Assembly (NCBI RefSeq): GCF_014648075.1
Contig: NZ_BMQK01000007.1
Location: 230,701 to 294,700, forward strand
From: Streptomyces ruber
GTDB lineage: Bacteria > Actinomycetota > Actinomycetes > Streptomycetales > Streptomycetaceae
DNA: 64,000 nucleotides
Direction: 5' to 3'
Below the pieces are notes generated by a model. The model saw only the letters and a list, made by a program, of their open reading frames with translations. It did no database searches and had not been told where the DNA came from. Numbering within the stretch: the stretch's first letter is position 1; every line of letters begins with the position of its first letter. Shown in pieces: positions 41,147-50,459 of the stretch. The position numbers were made by a program, and so were the translations under genes.

Positions 41147-41899
41147 ATGAGCACCACCCGGCCTTACTCGCCGGGCGACCGCGGCCCGGAACCGGGCGCC
41201 GGCGGCGCTTCCGGGGTGCCCGGTGAGGGCGCCCCCGCAGAGGGCTTGATCGCGGGAGGTGCACCCGCGCCCGCCCCCGGACGAGCGCACGGTGCGACTG
41301 CGCCCGCGAGCACGCCCGTGCGGGGCGCGCATGCGGCCGTGCACGGAGTGGACGAGCCGGCGGGCGGCGCGCGCGCGGACAACGCGCCCGTCGCCTCGCA
41401 GGCGGGGGACAGGACCGAGTCGGGGCCGAAGGCGGGAACGGGGACGGAGACGGTGAGCGGGAGTGCCGGGGGCTCGCCTCCGCGTGCCCCGCGTCAGGTC
41501 CGTCGGCTGAGCTTCGAGGAGGAGAGCGGTGTCGTGCCGCTCGCCCGCGACTTCACCCGCCAGGCACTGTACGCGTGGGGCTGGCTGCCGGCGGCGACCG
41601 CCGACCAGCGGGCCGCCGCCGAGGACGTGCTGCTGGTCGTCTCCGAGCTCGTCACCAACGCCTGTCTGCACGCCGAGGGGCCGGACGAGCTCATGATCTC
41701 CTGTGACAACAAGGTGCTTCGCATCGAGGTCACCGACCGGGGCGAGGGCCAGCCCGCCCCGCGCACCCCGCACCGCGCCGGCCGACCGGGCGGCCACGGG
41801 ATGTTCATCGTGCAGCGACTCTGCCTCGACTGGGGGGTCGTACGGCTGCCCGGACTCACGGGCAAGACCGTCTGGGCGGAAGTGGGCGCCCCGGCCTGA
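41147..41899 (+). CDS. prsI: RsbW/PrsI-like anti-sigma factor kinase with long disordered N-terminus
   Basis: A 250-residue protein. The C-terminal 130 residues are a GHKL ATPase domain: the N-box is EDVLLVVSELVTNACLHA, the G1 box VTDRGEG, and the G2-like loop PGGHGMFIVQRL. It should bind and sequester the sigma factor and phosphorylate the STAS antagonist. The first 110 residues are Gly/Ala/Pro-rich and disordered, an unusual extension for a family normally near 140 residues. ATG 41147 has GAGGTGAAG upstream; a later start near the ATPase domain would need a rarer codon. Likely partners are SigI and ArsI. Confidence 0.85.
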   Translation: MSTTRPYSPGDRGPEPGAGGASGVPGEGAPAEGLIAGGAPAPAPGRAHGATAPASTPVRGAHAAVHGVDEPAGGARADNAPVASQAGDRTESGPKAGTGTETVSGSAGGSPPRAPRQVRRLSFEEESGVVPLARDFTRQALYAWGWLPAATADQRAAAEDVLLVVSELVTNACLHAEGPDELMISCDNKVLRIEVTDRGEGQPAPRTPHRAGRPGGHGMFIVQRLCLDWGVVRLPGLTGKTVWAEVGAPA

Positions 41900-42191
41900 G
41901 CCGCGCCCATGGCCGGTGCCGTGGGCCACGCTCGGAGTTCCAGCGGATTCAGCGCACGGACCGCCGACCCCTCGGCGCGCGCCTCCGAATCCGGCGCGCG
42001 ACCCGAGCCCCGGCTCACGCTTCCGGACCCCGGCGCGCGGCTGCGCTACGAGACCGTGTCCCAGCCTTCGGCGTGGTCGCGCCGGTGTTCTTCAGTTCCT
42101 CCCGAGCTTCCGGCCGCGCCGTAAGCCCCTGGCCTCGACGTGCCGCACGCGCTCCCGGGCAGCCGCTCCGCGCGGGACATGTGTCCCGTAC
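41900..42191. other. Spacer after prsI
   Basis: No credible gene and no strong hairpin until 42192. The sequence is GC-rich and low complexity. Confidence 0.35.
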
Positions 42192-42231
42192 GGCGAAGGG
42201 CCGCCGCACCGAGTGGTGCGGCGGCCCTTCG
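42192..42231. terminator. Bidirectional terminator between prsI and the POT transporter gene
   Basis: An 18-bp inverted repeat with loop GAGT (42192-42209 with 42214-42231), 22 bases beyond the transporter stop codon. Confidence 0.8.
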
Positions 42232-42253
42232 CGCAGGCGTCCGAGCGGGCGTC

Positions 42254-43762
42254 TCAGTTCACGTCGCCCATCATCTTCTTGACCTTGCTGCGGTACATCC
42301 ACACCGCCACGCCGGCGACGACCGCGAGCGCGGCCTGGAGGGCCACGACGCCCCTGCCGTTGAGGTCGACACCCGCGGTGGACAGCAGACCCGTCGTCGC
42401 GTCGCCCGCCGTCACGGCCAGGAACCAGACACCCATCATCTGGGAGGCGTACTTCGCCGGGGCCATCTTCGTGGTGACGGACAGGCCGACCGGGGAGAGC
42501 GTCAGCTCACCGACCGTCTGGCAGAAGTAGATCGCCACCAGCCACAGCGCGGCCGCCTTGTGACCGCCCTCGGCGATCGACAGGGGGAGCAGGAAGAGGA
42601 AGAAGGAGACACCGACGAGGACCAGGCCGGAACCGAACTTCACGATGGTGCTCGGTTCCTTGCCGCGCCGGTTCAGCGCCAGCCAGAACCAGGCGAACAC
42701 CGGGGCGAGCGCCATGATCAGGACCGGGTTGACCGACTGGTACCAGGAGACCGGGAACTCCCAGCCGAAGACCGAGTTCTCGGCCGAGGACTCGGCGAAC
42801 AGCGACAGCGTCGAGCCGCCCTGGTCGTAGATCATCCAGAAGACGGCCGCGGCCACGAAGAACCAGATGTACGCGGACATCTTCGACTGCTCAGCGGCGT
42901 CCAGGTCCTTGTCGCGCTTGATCCGTGCGATGACCAGGACCGGGATGATCAGGCCGAGCACGGTGATCGGGACGATCAGCCAGTTCAGCGTGTAGTGGCC
43001 GGTGCCCACGACGATCGCGTAGAACACGGCGGCGACGGCCGCCCACAGGGCCGACTTGCGCAGCAGCGAGTTCCGCTCGGCGGCCGGCAGCGGCGTCGGT
43101 ACGACGTCCGAGTCGGGGCTCAGGGTGCGGCGGCCGACCAGGAACAGGATGAGACCCAGCGCCATGCCGAGCGCGGCGATCCCGAAGCCCAGGTGCCAGC
43201 TGACCTTCTCACCGACGGTGCCGATGATCAGCGGGGCGGCGAAGGCACCGAGGTTGATGCCGATGTAGAAGATCGTGAAGCCGCCGTCGCGGCGCGGGTC
43301 GTTCGGACCGTCGTAGAGGTGGCCGACCATCGTGGAGATGTTGGCCTTCAGCAGACCCGAGCCGATCGCGACCAGGCCGAGGCCGGCGAAGAAGACGCCG
43401 GAGCCGCCGGGCAGGGCCAGGGTGATGTGGCCGAGCATGATGACCAGGCCGGCGACCGCCACCGTCTTGCGGGGGCCGAGCACGCGGTCGGCGAACCAGC
43501 CGCCGGGCAGGGCGAGCAGGTACACGAGCGACAGGTACACCGAGTAGATCGCGGTCGCGGTGCCCGCGCTCATGTGCAGGCCGCCCGGTGCCACCAGGTA
43601 GAGCGGGAGCAGGGCCCTCATGCCGTAGTAGGAGAAGCGCTCCCACATCTCGGTCATGAACAGAGTGGCCAGGCCGAAGGGGTGGCCGAAGAAGGTCCAC
43701 TGGGACCCGGGGGTGCCCGGGGTGCCCGGAGTGACCGAGTCCTTCGTCAGGATGGACGCCAT
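42254..43762 (-). CDS. Proton-dependent oligopeptide transporter (POT/PTR2)
   Basis: A 502-residue major-facilitator transporter with 12-14 membrane helices. The POT signature is clear: the helix 1 proton/peptide motif MTEMWERFSYYGMRALLPLYL is broken only by ordinary substitutions, and ALPGGWFADRVLGPRKTV and FTIFYIGINLGAFAAPLI follow. It should import di- and tripeptides with protons. ATG 43762 has AAGGAA six bases upstream. The frame extends to 44089, but that part is low complexity. Confidence 0.93.
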   Translation of the reverse strand: MASILTKDSVTPGTPGTPGSQWTFFGHPFGLATLFMTEMWERFSYYGMRALLPLYLVAPGGLHMSAGTATAIYSVYLSLVYLLALPGGWFADRVLGPRKTVAVAGLVIMLGHITLALPGGSGVFFAGLGLVAIGSGLLKANISTMVGHLYDGPNDPRRDGGFTIFYIGINLGAFAAPLIIGTVGEKVSWHLGFGIAALGMALGLILFLVGRRTLSPDSDVVPTPLPAAERNSLLRKSALWAAVAAVFYAIVVGTGHYTLNWLIVPITVLGLIIPVLVIARIKRDKDLDAAEQSKMSAYIWFFVAAAVFWMIYDQGGSTLSLFAESSAENSVFGWEFPVSWYQSVNPVLIMALAPVFAWFWLALNRRGKEPSTIVKFGSGLVLVGVSFFLFLLPLSIAEGGHKAAALWLVAIYFCQTVGELTLSPVGLSVTTKMAPAKYASQMMGVWFLAVTAGDATTGLLSTAGVDLNGRGVVALQAALAVVAGVAVWMYRSKVKKMMGDVN

Positions 43763-44408
43763 GGTCGTTCCTTGCTGGTCAGGGCGCACGGGTGGGGGTC
43801 CGGCCCGCTTCCGGCCCTGAAGAGGACCCGGGGGCGGGTGCGCGCCCGGTGGGGGGCGGCCGGCACCGGCGGGACCGCGCGCCCACCCCACGCCCACGGG
43901 GTGTCCGCTCCGGATCACGGAGCGGTGGGCGGCGACCACCGGGATCCACGCCTCCACGCGCGTCGTTGCGTCGGAGGCCCGGCCACAGGTCATTCCTTTC
44001 AAGGCCAACTCGCGCGTTGACCCGCACGCAAAAGAGACCTTCAGCGTCAGAAAAGCGCCAAAGGTCCCCGCGGTGCTACAGGCGTTCAATCACCATACGT
44101 CACGACAGTGACGAGTGTGGAAGGGCTTGAGAGATGGATCACAGGCAGAAGCGGGGTCCGAGCTGCTCTTCGAAGGTTGTACCCACTGTGTCACTCCGTA
44201 AGCACAGGGCGTGTGTCATTGATCGTCACGGCGTGTCATGGAAGCGAATTGGCTGAAAGTGGTGGGTCGAGTCGAACGTCCCGCACACGCGCGTGGGAGC
44301 GCGCCCACAACCCCCCCGCGCGCGGGGGTGGAACGTGCTGCGGGAGGGTGCGCATCGCGCTCGCCGATCACCCTCCTGGTGTTGTCGCAGGCGGACTACC
44401 ATCACTTC
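43763..44408. promoter_or_regulatory. Long divergent intergenic region between the POT transporter and response regulator genes
   Basis: A 646-base gap without a gene. CCGCTCCG-GATCA-CGGAGCGG (43905-43925) would form a hairpin in the transporter leader. CGTCAC-GACA-GTGACG (44098-44113) is a perfect palindrome near possible transporter promoter elements. TACCAT (44397-44402) is a -10 for a leaderless response regulator transcript. The distance implies a long transporter leader or an unrecognised small RNA. Confidence 0.4.
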
Positions 44409-45086
44409 ATGACCCGAGTACTGCTCGCCGAGGACGACGCGTCCATCTCGGAACCACTGGCCCGCGCGCTGCGCCGGGAGGGCTACGAGGTAGAGGTCCG
44501 TGAGGACGGTCCGACCGCGCTGGACGCCGGCATGCAGGGCGGCGTCGACCTCGTCGTCCTGGACCTGGGCCTGCCCGGGATGGACGGCCTGGAGGTGGCG
44601 CGCCGGCTCCGTGCCGAGGGGCACACCGTCCCGATCCTCATCCTCACCGCGCGCGCCGACGAGGTGGACACCGTCGTCGGCCTCGACGCGGGCGCCGACG
44701 ACTACGTCACCAAACCGTTCCGTTTGGCCGAGCTGCTCGCCCGCGTCCGGGCCCTGCTGCGGCGCGGTGCCGCCGAACCCCAGCAGCCGCCGGCCACGCA
44801 CGGCGTGCGGATCGACGTGGAGTCGCACCGGGCCTGGATGGGCGACGAGGAGCTCCAGCTCACGGCCAAGGAGTTCGACCTGCTGCGGGTGCTCGTCCGG
44901 GACGCCGGCCGGGTCGTCACGCGGGACCAGCTGATGCGCGAGGTCTGGGACACCACCTGGTGGTCCTCCACCAAGACGCTCGACATGCACATCTCGTGGC
45001 TGCGCAAGAAGCTCGGCGACGACGCGGCGAACCCGCGGTACATCGCCACGGTGCGCGGCGTCGGGTTCCGCTTCGAGAAGAGCTGA
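44409..45086 (+). CDS. OmpR-family two-component response regulator
   Basis: A 225-residue regulator. The receiver domain (1-115) has acidic residues in LLAEDDASISE, phospho-acceptor Asp52 in VVLDLGLPGMDG, Thr in ILTARADE and Lys in YVTKPFRLAELLARV. The C-terminal winged helix (about 128-223) has LTAKEFDLLRVLVRDAGRVVT, the recognition helix around SSTKTLDMHISWLRKKLGDD, and the wing YIATVRGVGFRFE. The start follows TACCAT by six bases with no ribosome-binding site, so leaderless translation is likely. Its kinase gene follows 131 bases downstream. Confidence 0.95.
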   Translation: MTRVLLAEDDASISEPLARALRREGYEVEVREDGPTALDAGMQGGVDLVVLDLGLPGMDGLEVARRLRAEGHTVPILILTARADEVDTVVGLDAGADDYVTKPFRLAELLARVRALLRRGAAEPQQPPATHGVRIDVESHRAWMGDEELQLTAKEFDLLRVLVRDAGRVVTRDQLMREVWDTTWWSSTKTLDMHISWLRKKLGDDAANPRYIATVRGVGFRFEKS

Positions 45087-45217
45087 GCGCCCGGCGGGTA
45101 CGCGTGTCCGCACAGTGCCGCCCCCGGCCATGACGCGGGCATGGCGCGGGCCCGGGACGTGCGGGCGCCGTGCGGCGGGCACACTGGGTCTCGTAAGCCA
45201 CCCGCCCGGAGGGCCTC

Positions 45218-46489
45218 GTGCGTCGCCGTCTCATCCAGTCCACGCTCGCCGTGGTCCTCGTCGTGATCGCCGTCTTCGGCGTCTCCCTCGTCATCGTCGA
45301 GACCAGGACGATCAGCAGTACCGCCCAGGAACGCGTCGAGTCCGAGGCGGTGCGCCTCGCCAGCATCGTGGACAGCCGCATCCTCGGGGACGAACGCATC
45401 AGCGCGGGCGTACTGGAGGAGCAGGTCGACGACGACCGGTACGCCCGCATCGAGATCCCCGGCCGGGAACCGGTCGAGATCGGCACGCGCCCCACCGGTG
45501 ACGTCATCCACTTCGAGGCCCGGGGCGAGGAGGGCGAGACGGTCACGGTCGAGGAGCCGCGTTCGTCCGTGACCCGGGAGGTCGGCCGCACGTTGCTGAT
45601 CATCGCCGCGGTCGCCCTGCTCGCGGTCGTCGCGGCCGTCCTGCTCGCCGTACGGCAGGCCAACCGCCTCGCCTCCCCGCTCACCGACCTCGCGGAGACC
45701 GCGGAGCGGCTCGGCTCGGGCGACCCGCGGCCGCGCCACCGGCGGTACGGCGTCCCCGAGCTGGACCGGGTCGCCGACGTCCTCGACTCCTCGGCCGAGC
45801 GCATCGCCCGGATGCTCACCGCCGAGCGGCGCCTCGCCGCCGACGCCTCCCACCAGCTCCGTACGCCGCTGACCGCGCTCTCCATGCGGCTGGAGGAGAT
45901 CACCCTCACCGATGACCCGGACACGGTGAAGGAGGAGGCCACCATCGCGCTGAGCCAGGTGGAGCGGCTGACCGACGTGGTGGAGCGGCTGCTGACCAAC
46001 TCGCGCGACCCGCGCACCGGCTCGGCGGTCTCCTTCGACCTCGACGAGGTGATCACGCAGCAGCTGGCGGAGTGGCGCCCGGCCTACCGCAGCGCGGGCC
46101 GCGCCGTCGTCAGCTCCGGGAAACGGCACCTCCAGGCCGTCGGCACCCCGGGCGCGGTCGCCCAGGTGCTGGCCGCGCTCATCGAGAACTCCCTCATGCA
46201 CGGCGGCGGCACCGTGGCGCTCCGCACCCGCGTCACCGGCAACCAGGCGGTCGTGGAGGTCACCGACGAAGGCCCCGGTGTCTCCCCGGAGCTGGGGGCG
46301 CGGATCTTCGAGCGAGCCATCAGCGGCCGCAACTCCACGGGCATCGGGCTGGCGGTCGCCCGCGACCTCGCCGAGGCCGACGGGGGACGCCTGGAGATGC
46401 TTCAGCTGCAGCCTCCGGTGTTCGGCCTCTTCCTGTCCCGTACGCCGACGAAGCCGTCCCAGGCCGCCGAGGAGCGGACGGTCCGGTAG
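45218..46489 (+). CDS. Two-component sensor histidine kinase
   Basis: A 423-residue membrane kinase. TM1 (about 7-27), an extracytoplasmic sensor loop of about 95 residues rich in Glu/Arg, TM2 (about 125-146), a HAMP linker (about 147-200), the H-box DASHQLRTPLTAL with His212, the N-box ENSLMHGG and the G1 box VTDEGPGVS are all present, and the final glycine box is GIGLAVARDLAEADGG. GTG 45218 has GGAGGG upstream. It pairs with the preceding response regulator; the stimulus is unknown, but the short acidic sensor loop suggests cation or envelope sensing. Confidence 0.94.
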   Translation: MRRRLIQSTLAVVLVVIAVFGVSLVIVETRTISSTAQERVESEAVRLASIVDSRILGDERISAGVLEEQVDDDRYARIEIPGREPVEIGTRPTGDVIHFEARGEEGETVTVEEPRSSVTREVGRTLLIIAAVALLAVVAAVLLAVRQANRLASPLTDLAETAERLGSGDPRPRHRRYGVPELDRVADVLDSSAERIARMLTAERRLAADASHQLRTPLTALSMRLEEITLTDDPDTVKEEATIALSQVERLTDVVERLLTNSRDPRTGSAVSFDLDEVITQQLAEWRPAYRSAGRAVVSSGKRHLQAVGTPGAVAQVLAALIENSLMHGGGTVALRTRVTGNQAVVEVTDEGPGVSPELGARIFERAISGRNSTGIGLAVARDLAEADGGRLEMLQLQPPVFGLFLSRTPTKPSQAAEERTVR

Positions 46490-46497
46490 GCCCCGGC

Positions 46498-46569
46498 CCC
46501 GGCTGGGCGCCCTCGGCCCCTGTGGTCCTCAGTCCCGGCTGGGCGCCCTCGGCCCCTGTGGTCCTCAGT
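46498..46569. repeat. 36-bp tandem duplication
   Basis: A 36-base unit beginning CCCGGCTGGGCGCCCTC is repeated exactly twice (46498 and 46534), just after the kinase gene and reaching the stop codon of the convergent GtrA gene. A third partial start follows at 46570. Confidence 0.85.
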
Positions 46570-47146
46570 CCCGGCGGCCCTGGCCCCGGCGGCCCGCCGT
46601 CCCCGCCGTGCCCGTCGACAGCGCGGGCGACGCGGGAGCGCCCGTCTCCAGGAACGATTCCGCGCTCGCCACCGCCTCCCGTGCCGGCAGGGTGCGGAAC
46701 ACCCAGGTGCGGTACGACCAGAAGCGGAACAGGGTCGCGACGCCGATGCCGAGGAACTTGAAGACGTTGCTCTGCAGCGGGCCGTCCCAGCCGAACCCGT
46801 AGGTCGCCGCGTACAGCACGCCGTTCTCGATGACCAGGCCGGCCACGCTGAACAGCAGGAAGAGCGTCAGTTCCTTGGTGCGGCCGCTCTTGTCGCGGTC
46901 GCGGTAGGTGAAGTAGCGGAAGCCGACGTAGTTGAACGCGATGGCGACGACCGTCGCTATCACGCTGGCGCGCACCACCTGGAGATCGGTGACGTGCCGC
47001 ACCAGGTTGAACACGGCGAGGTTGACCAGCAGCCCCGCACCGCCGACCGCGCCGAACTTGGCGACCTCGCGCGCGAGCCGCTCGATCCGCAGGCGCACGG
47101 CGCCGCGAGCCGCCCTCGTCCGCGGACCCGAGGTGGTACTGCCCAT
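46565..47146 (-). CDS. GtrA-like membrane protein
   Basis: A 193-residue protein with four membrane helices (about 32-50, 58-76, 95-113, 122-142). The GtrA signature is KFGAVGGAGLLVNLAVFNLV, IAFNYVGFRYFTYR and KFLGIGVATLFRFWSYRTWVF. GtrA proteins are thought to flip or help transfer lipid-linked sugars for cell-wall polysaccharides, fitting the envelope genes further right. ATG 47146 is the most sensible start, although its ribosome-binding site is weak; the frame is open to 47287. The Ala/Gly-rich tail is low complexity. Confidence 0.85.
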   Translation of the reverse strand: MGSTTSGPRTRAARGAVRLRIERLAREVAKFGAVGGAGLLVNLAVFNLVRHVTDLQVVRASVIATVVAIAFNYVGFRYFTYRDRDKSGRTKELTLFLLFSVAGLVIENGVLYAATYGFGWDGPLQSNVFKFLGIGVATLFRFWSYRTWVFRTLPAREAVASAESFLETGAPASPALSTGTAGTAGRRGQGRRD

Positions 47147-47394
47147 CGTGTGCCGGCCCCCGTCGGTCGTGGTCGGTCGAAGTCGGTCGAACCTGGTTGA
47201 AACGTGTCGCTCGGTGCCGCACGGACCTCGATCCGTCGGCCTCGGTCCGCCGTCGGCCCACCGTTCGGGTGCCGCCGACCCCGTCATGCTAACCAGCGAC
47301 CCCCGGAGAATCCCGGGTACGGGTTTTCAGGCGCCGGGGAGGCGTGTGAACCGGCCGTCCGTGAGCCGCTCGCGGTGGCCGATACCCTGGGGGT

Positions 47395-48555
47395 GTGACG
47401 TTCCCGGTAGTCGGCATGGTCGGCGGTGGCCAGCTCGCTCGTATGACACACGAGGCGGGCATCCCGCTGGGCATCAGGTTCAGGCTTCTCAGTGACACCC
47501 CTCAGGATTCCGCGGCACAGGTGGTGAGCGATGTCGTCGTCGGCGACTATCGCGACCTCGACACGCTGCGCGCGTTCGCACAGGGCTGTGACGTGATCAC
47601 CTTCGATCACGAGCACGTGCCCACCGAACATCTCCGGGCCCTGGAGGCGGACGGCGTCCCCGTCCGCCCAGGGCCGGACGCGCTGCAGCACGCCCAGGAC
47701 AAGGGCGTGATGCGCGCCCGGCTGGATGCGATCGGTGTGCCGTGTCCACGCCACCGCATCGTGTCCGATCCGGACGACGTGGCGGTCTTCGCCGCCGAGG
47801 GCGCCGCCGCGCAGGGCGGGGGTGACGGGTTCCCCGTCGTCCTCAAGACCGTGCGCGGCGGCTACGACGGCAAGGGCGTGTGGGTCGTACGGTCCGTCGC
47901 GGAGGCCGCCGAGCCGTTCCGCGCGGGCGTCCCCGTGCTCGCCGAGGAGAAGGTCGACTTCGTCCGCGAGCTCGCCGCCAACGTGGTGCGCTCGCCGCAC
48001 GGACAGGCGGTCGCGTACCCGGTCGTGGAGTCCCGCCAGGTCGACGGCGTGTGCGACACCGTGATCGCGCCGGCGCCCGGTCTCGACCCGGAGCTCGCGC
48101 TCAGGGCCGAGGAGATGGCCCTGGGCATCGCCAAGGAACTGGGCGTGATCGGCCACCTCGCCGTGGAGCTCTTCGAGACCCGCGACGGGCGCATCCTCGT
48201 CAACGAGCTGGCCATGCGCCCCCACAACTCCGGCCACTGGACCATGGACGGCGCGATCACGTCCCAGTTCGCCAACCACGTCCGCGCCGTGCTCGACCTG
48301 CCGCTCGGCGACCCGCGCCCGCGCGCGAAGTGGACGGTCATGTCCAACGTCCTGGGCGGCGACTACCCGGACATGTACTCCGCGTACCTGCACTGCATGG
48401 CCCGCGACCCGCAGCTCAAGATCCACATGTACGGCAAGGACGTGAAGCCCGGCCGCAAGGTCGGCCACGTCAACACCTACGGCGACGACCTCGACGACGC
48501 GCTGGAGCGCGCCCGTCACGCGGCCGACTACCTGAGAGGGACGATCACCGAATGA
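47395..48555 (+). CDS. purK: N5-carboxyaminoimidazole ribonucleotide synthase
   Basis: A 386-residue ATP-grasp enzyme of purine biosynthesis that carboxylates AIR to N5-CAIR with ATP and bicarbonate. The N-terminal VGMVGGGQLARMTHEAG, the ATP-grasp loop VVLKTVRGGYDGKGVWVV, and the metal/ATP region LAVELFETRDGRILVNELAMRPHNSGHWT with its acidic ligands are intact. It starts at GTG 47395, six bases after a -10 TACCCT (47383-47388), a leaderless arrangement. The stop overlaps the purE start (ATGA). Confidence 0.96.
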   Translation: MTFPVVGMVGGGQLARMTHEAGIPLGIRFRLLSDTPQDSAAQVVSDVVVGDYRDLDTLRAFAQGCDVITFDHEHVPTEHLRALEADGVPVRPGPDALQHAQDKGVMRARLDAIGVPCPRHRIVSDPDDVAVFAAEGAAAQGGGDGFPVVLKTVRGGYDGKGVWVVRSVAEAAEPFRAGVPVLAEEKVDFVRELAANVVRSPHGQAVAYPVVESRQVDGVCDTVIAPAPGLDPELALRAEEMALGIAKELGVIGHLAVELFETRDGRILVNELAMRPHNSGHWTMDGAITSQFANHVRAVLDLPLGDPRPRAKWTVMSNVLGGDYPDMYSAYLHCMARDPQLKIHMYGKDVKPGRKVGHVNTYGDDLDDALERARHAADYLRGTITE

Positions 48556-49100
48556 GCCCGGTCGACGGGAAGAGCCCGGTTGTCGGCATCGTCATGGGGT
48601 CGGACTCCGACTGGCCCGTCATGGAGGCGGCCGCGCAGGCCCTCGACGAGTTCGGCATCGCCTACGAGGTCGGCGTCGTCTCCGCGCACCGCATGCCGCG
48701 CGAGATGATCGCCTACGGCGAGGAGGCCGCCGGACGCGGTCTGAAGGCGGTCATCGCGGGCGCCGGCGGTGCCGCCCACCTGCCCGGCATGCTCGCCTCC
48801 GTGACGCCGCTGCCCGTCATCGGCGTGCCGGTCCCGCTGAAGTACCTGGACGGCATGGACTCGCTGCTGTCGATCGTGCAGATGCCGGCGGGCGTCCCCG
48901 TCGCGACGGTCTCCGTCGGCGGCGCGCGCAACGCCGGTCTGCTGGCCGCCCGGATGCTCGCCGCCCACGACGAGGAACTCCTGGCCCGCATGCGTGCGTT
49001 CCAGCAGGAGCTGAACGACCAGGCCACCGAGAAGGGCAGGCGGCTGCGCGCCAAGGTGGACGGCGCCGACGGCGGTTTCGGCTTCGGTCAGGGAAAGTGA
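48552..49100 (+). CDS. purE: N5-carboxyaminoimidazole ribonucleotide mutase
   Basis: A 182-residue class I PurE that moves the carboxyl group from N5-CAIR to C4, giving CAIR. GIVMGSDSDWPVMEAAA forms the phosphate/CAIR loop, with SAHRMPREM carrying the catalytic His, and AGAGGAAHLPGM and KYLDGMDSLLSIVQMPAGVPVATV follow. The C-terminal tail (TEKGRRLRAKVDGADGG) is longer than in enterobacteria. It is translationally coupled to purK. Confidence 0.97.
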   Translation: MSPVDGKSPVVGIVMGSDSDWPVMEAAAQALDEFGIAYEVGVVSAHRMPREMIAYGEEAAGRGLKAVIAGAGGAAHLPGMLASVTPLPVIGVPVPLKYLDGMDSLLSIVQMPAGVPVATVSVGGARNAGLLAARMLAAHDEELLARMRAFQQELNDQATEKGRRLRAKVDGADGGFGFGQGK

Positions 49101-49104
49101 GCGG

Positions 49105-50313
49105 ATGACCACCTTCGCCCCGGCCTCCTCGGCCTCTCCTTCGCTCGACCGCGCCCGGGAGCTGCTCGCCGCCTTCCCCGTCGTCGACGGCCACAACGAC
49201 CTGCCCTGGGCGCTGCGCGAGCAGGTCCGCTACGACCTGGCCGCCCGCGACATCGCCGGCGACCAGAGCGCCCACCTGCACACCGACCTGGCGCGGCTGC
49301 GCGCGGGCGGCGTCGGGGCGCAGTTCTGGTCCGTGTACGTCCGCTCGGACCAGCCCGGAGCGGTCACCGCGACCCTCGAACAGATCGACTGCGTACGGCA
49401 GCTGATCGACCGTCACCCGGAGGACCTGCGGGCCGCGCTGACCGCCGCCGACATGGAGGCCGCGCGGGCGGAGGGCCGTATCGCGTCCCTGATGGGCGCC
49501 GAGGGCGGCCACTCCATCGACAACTCCCTCGCCACCCTGCGGCAGCTGTACGAGCTGGGCGTGCGCTACATGACGCTCACCCACAACGACAACGTCGCAT
49601 GGGCGGACTCGGCGACCGACGAGCCGGGCGTGGGCGGCCTGTCGGCCTTCGGCCGCGAGGTCGTCAAGGAGATGAACCGGCTCGGCATGCTGGTCGACCT
49701 CTCCCACGTGGCGGCGACCACCATGCGGGACGCGCTCGACGCGTCCGTCGCGCCGGTCATCTTCTCGCACTCCTCCGCGCGCGCCGTGTGCGACCACCCG
49801 CGCAACATCCCGGACGACGTGCTGGAGCGGCTGCCCGCCAACGGGGGAGTGGCGATGGTGACGTTCGTGCCGAAGTTCGTGCTCCAGGCGGCGGTGGACT
49901 GGGCGAAGGCCGCCGACGACAACATGCGCGCCCACGGCTTCCACCACCTCGACACCACCGCCGAGGCGATGAAGGTCCACCAGGCCTTCGAGGAGACCCA
50001 TCCGCGCCCGGTCGCCACGGTGTCCACCGTCGCCGACCATTTGGACCACATGCGCGAGGTCGCCGGCATCGACCACCTCGGCATCGGCGGCGACTACGAC
50101 GGCACGGCGTTCCTCCCGGACGGCCTGAACGACGTCTCCGGCTACCCGAACCTGATCGCCGAACTGCTGGACCGCGGCTGGTCGGACACCGACCTCGCCA
50201 AGCTGACCTGGCGGAACGCGGTACGGGTGCTGGGCGCGGCCGAGGACGTGGCACGGGACCTGCGCTCCCGTACGGCGCCGTCGAACGCCACCCCGGAGCA
50301 GCTGGACGGCTGA
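49105..50313 (+). CDS. M19-family (renal-type) dipeptidase
   Basis: A 402-residue binuclear zinc dipeptidase hydrolysing dipeptides, possibly including D-residue or cell-wall dipeptides. Metal residues are all present: HxD in VVDGHNDLPW, the bridging Glu in LMGAEGGHSI, His in LVDLSHVAATT, His in VIFSHSSARAV, and Asp in LGIGGDYDGTAF. The substrate Arg region and HPRNIPDDVL match. It starts four bases after purE and is probably co-transcribed. No signal peptide, so it should be cytoplasmic. A dead paralogue follows. Confidence 0.94.
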   Translation: MTTFAPASSASPSLDRARELLAAFPVVDGHNDLPWALREQVRYDLAARDIAGDQSAHLHTDLARLRAGGVGAQFWSVYVRSDQPGAVTATLEQIDCVRQLIDRHPEDLRAALTAADMEAARAEGRIASLMGAEGGHSIDNSLATLRQLYELGVRYMTLTHNDNVAWADSATDEPGVGGLSAFGREVVKEMNRLGMLVDLSHVAATTMRDALDASVAPVIFSHSSARAVCDHPRNIPDDVLERLPANGGVAMVTFVPKFVLQAAVDWAKAADDNMRAHGFHHLDTTAEAMKVHQAFEETHPRPVATVSTVADHLDHMREVAGIDHLGIGGDYDGTAFLPDGLNDVSGYPNLIAELLDRGWSDTDLAKLTWRNAVRVLGAAEDVARDLRSRTAPSNATPEQLDG

Positions 50314-50459
50314 CGGCGGGCGGGGGCGTTCCGTGTCGCGGACGCCCCCGCGCGGCCGTACCCCGATCGGCCTCACCCACCGGGAACCCTCCCGGCCTCC
50401 GTGTCACGGTGACGGTACCGACGGTGCTGAGACGCACCGCCCACCCACGGAGTCCCGGC

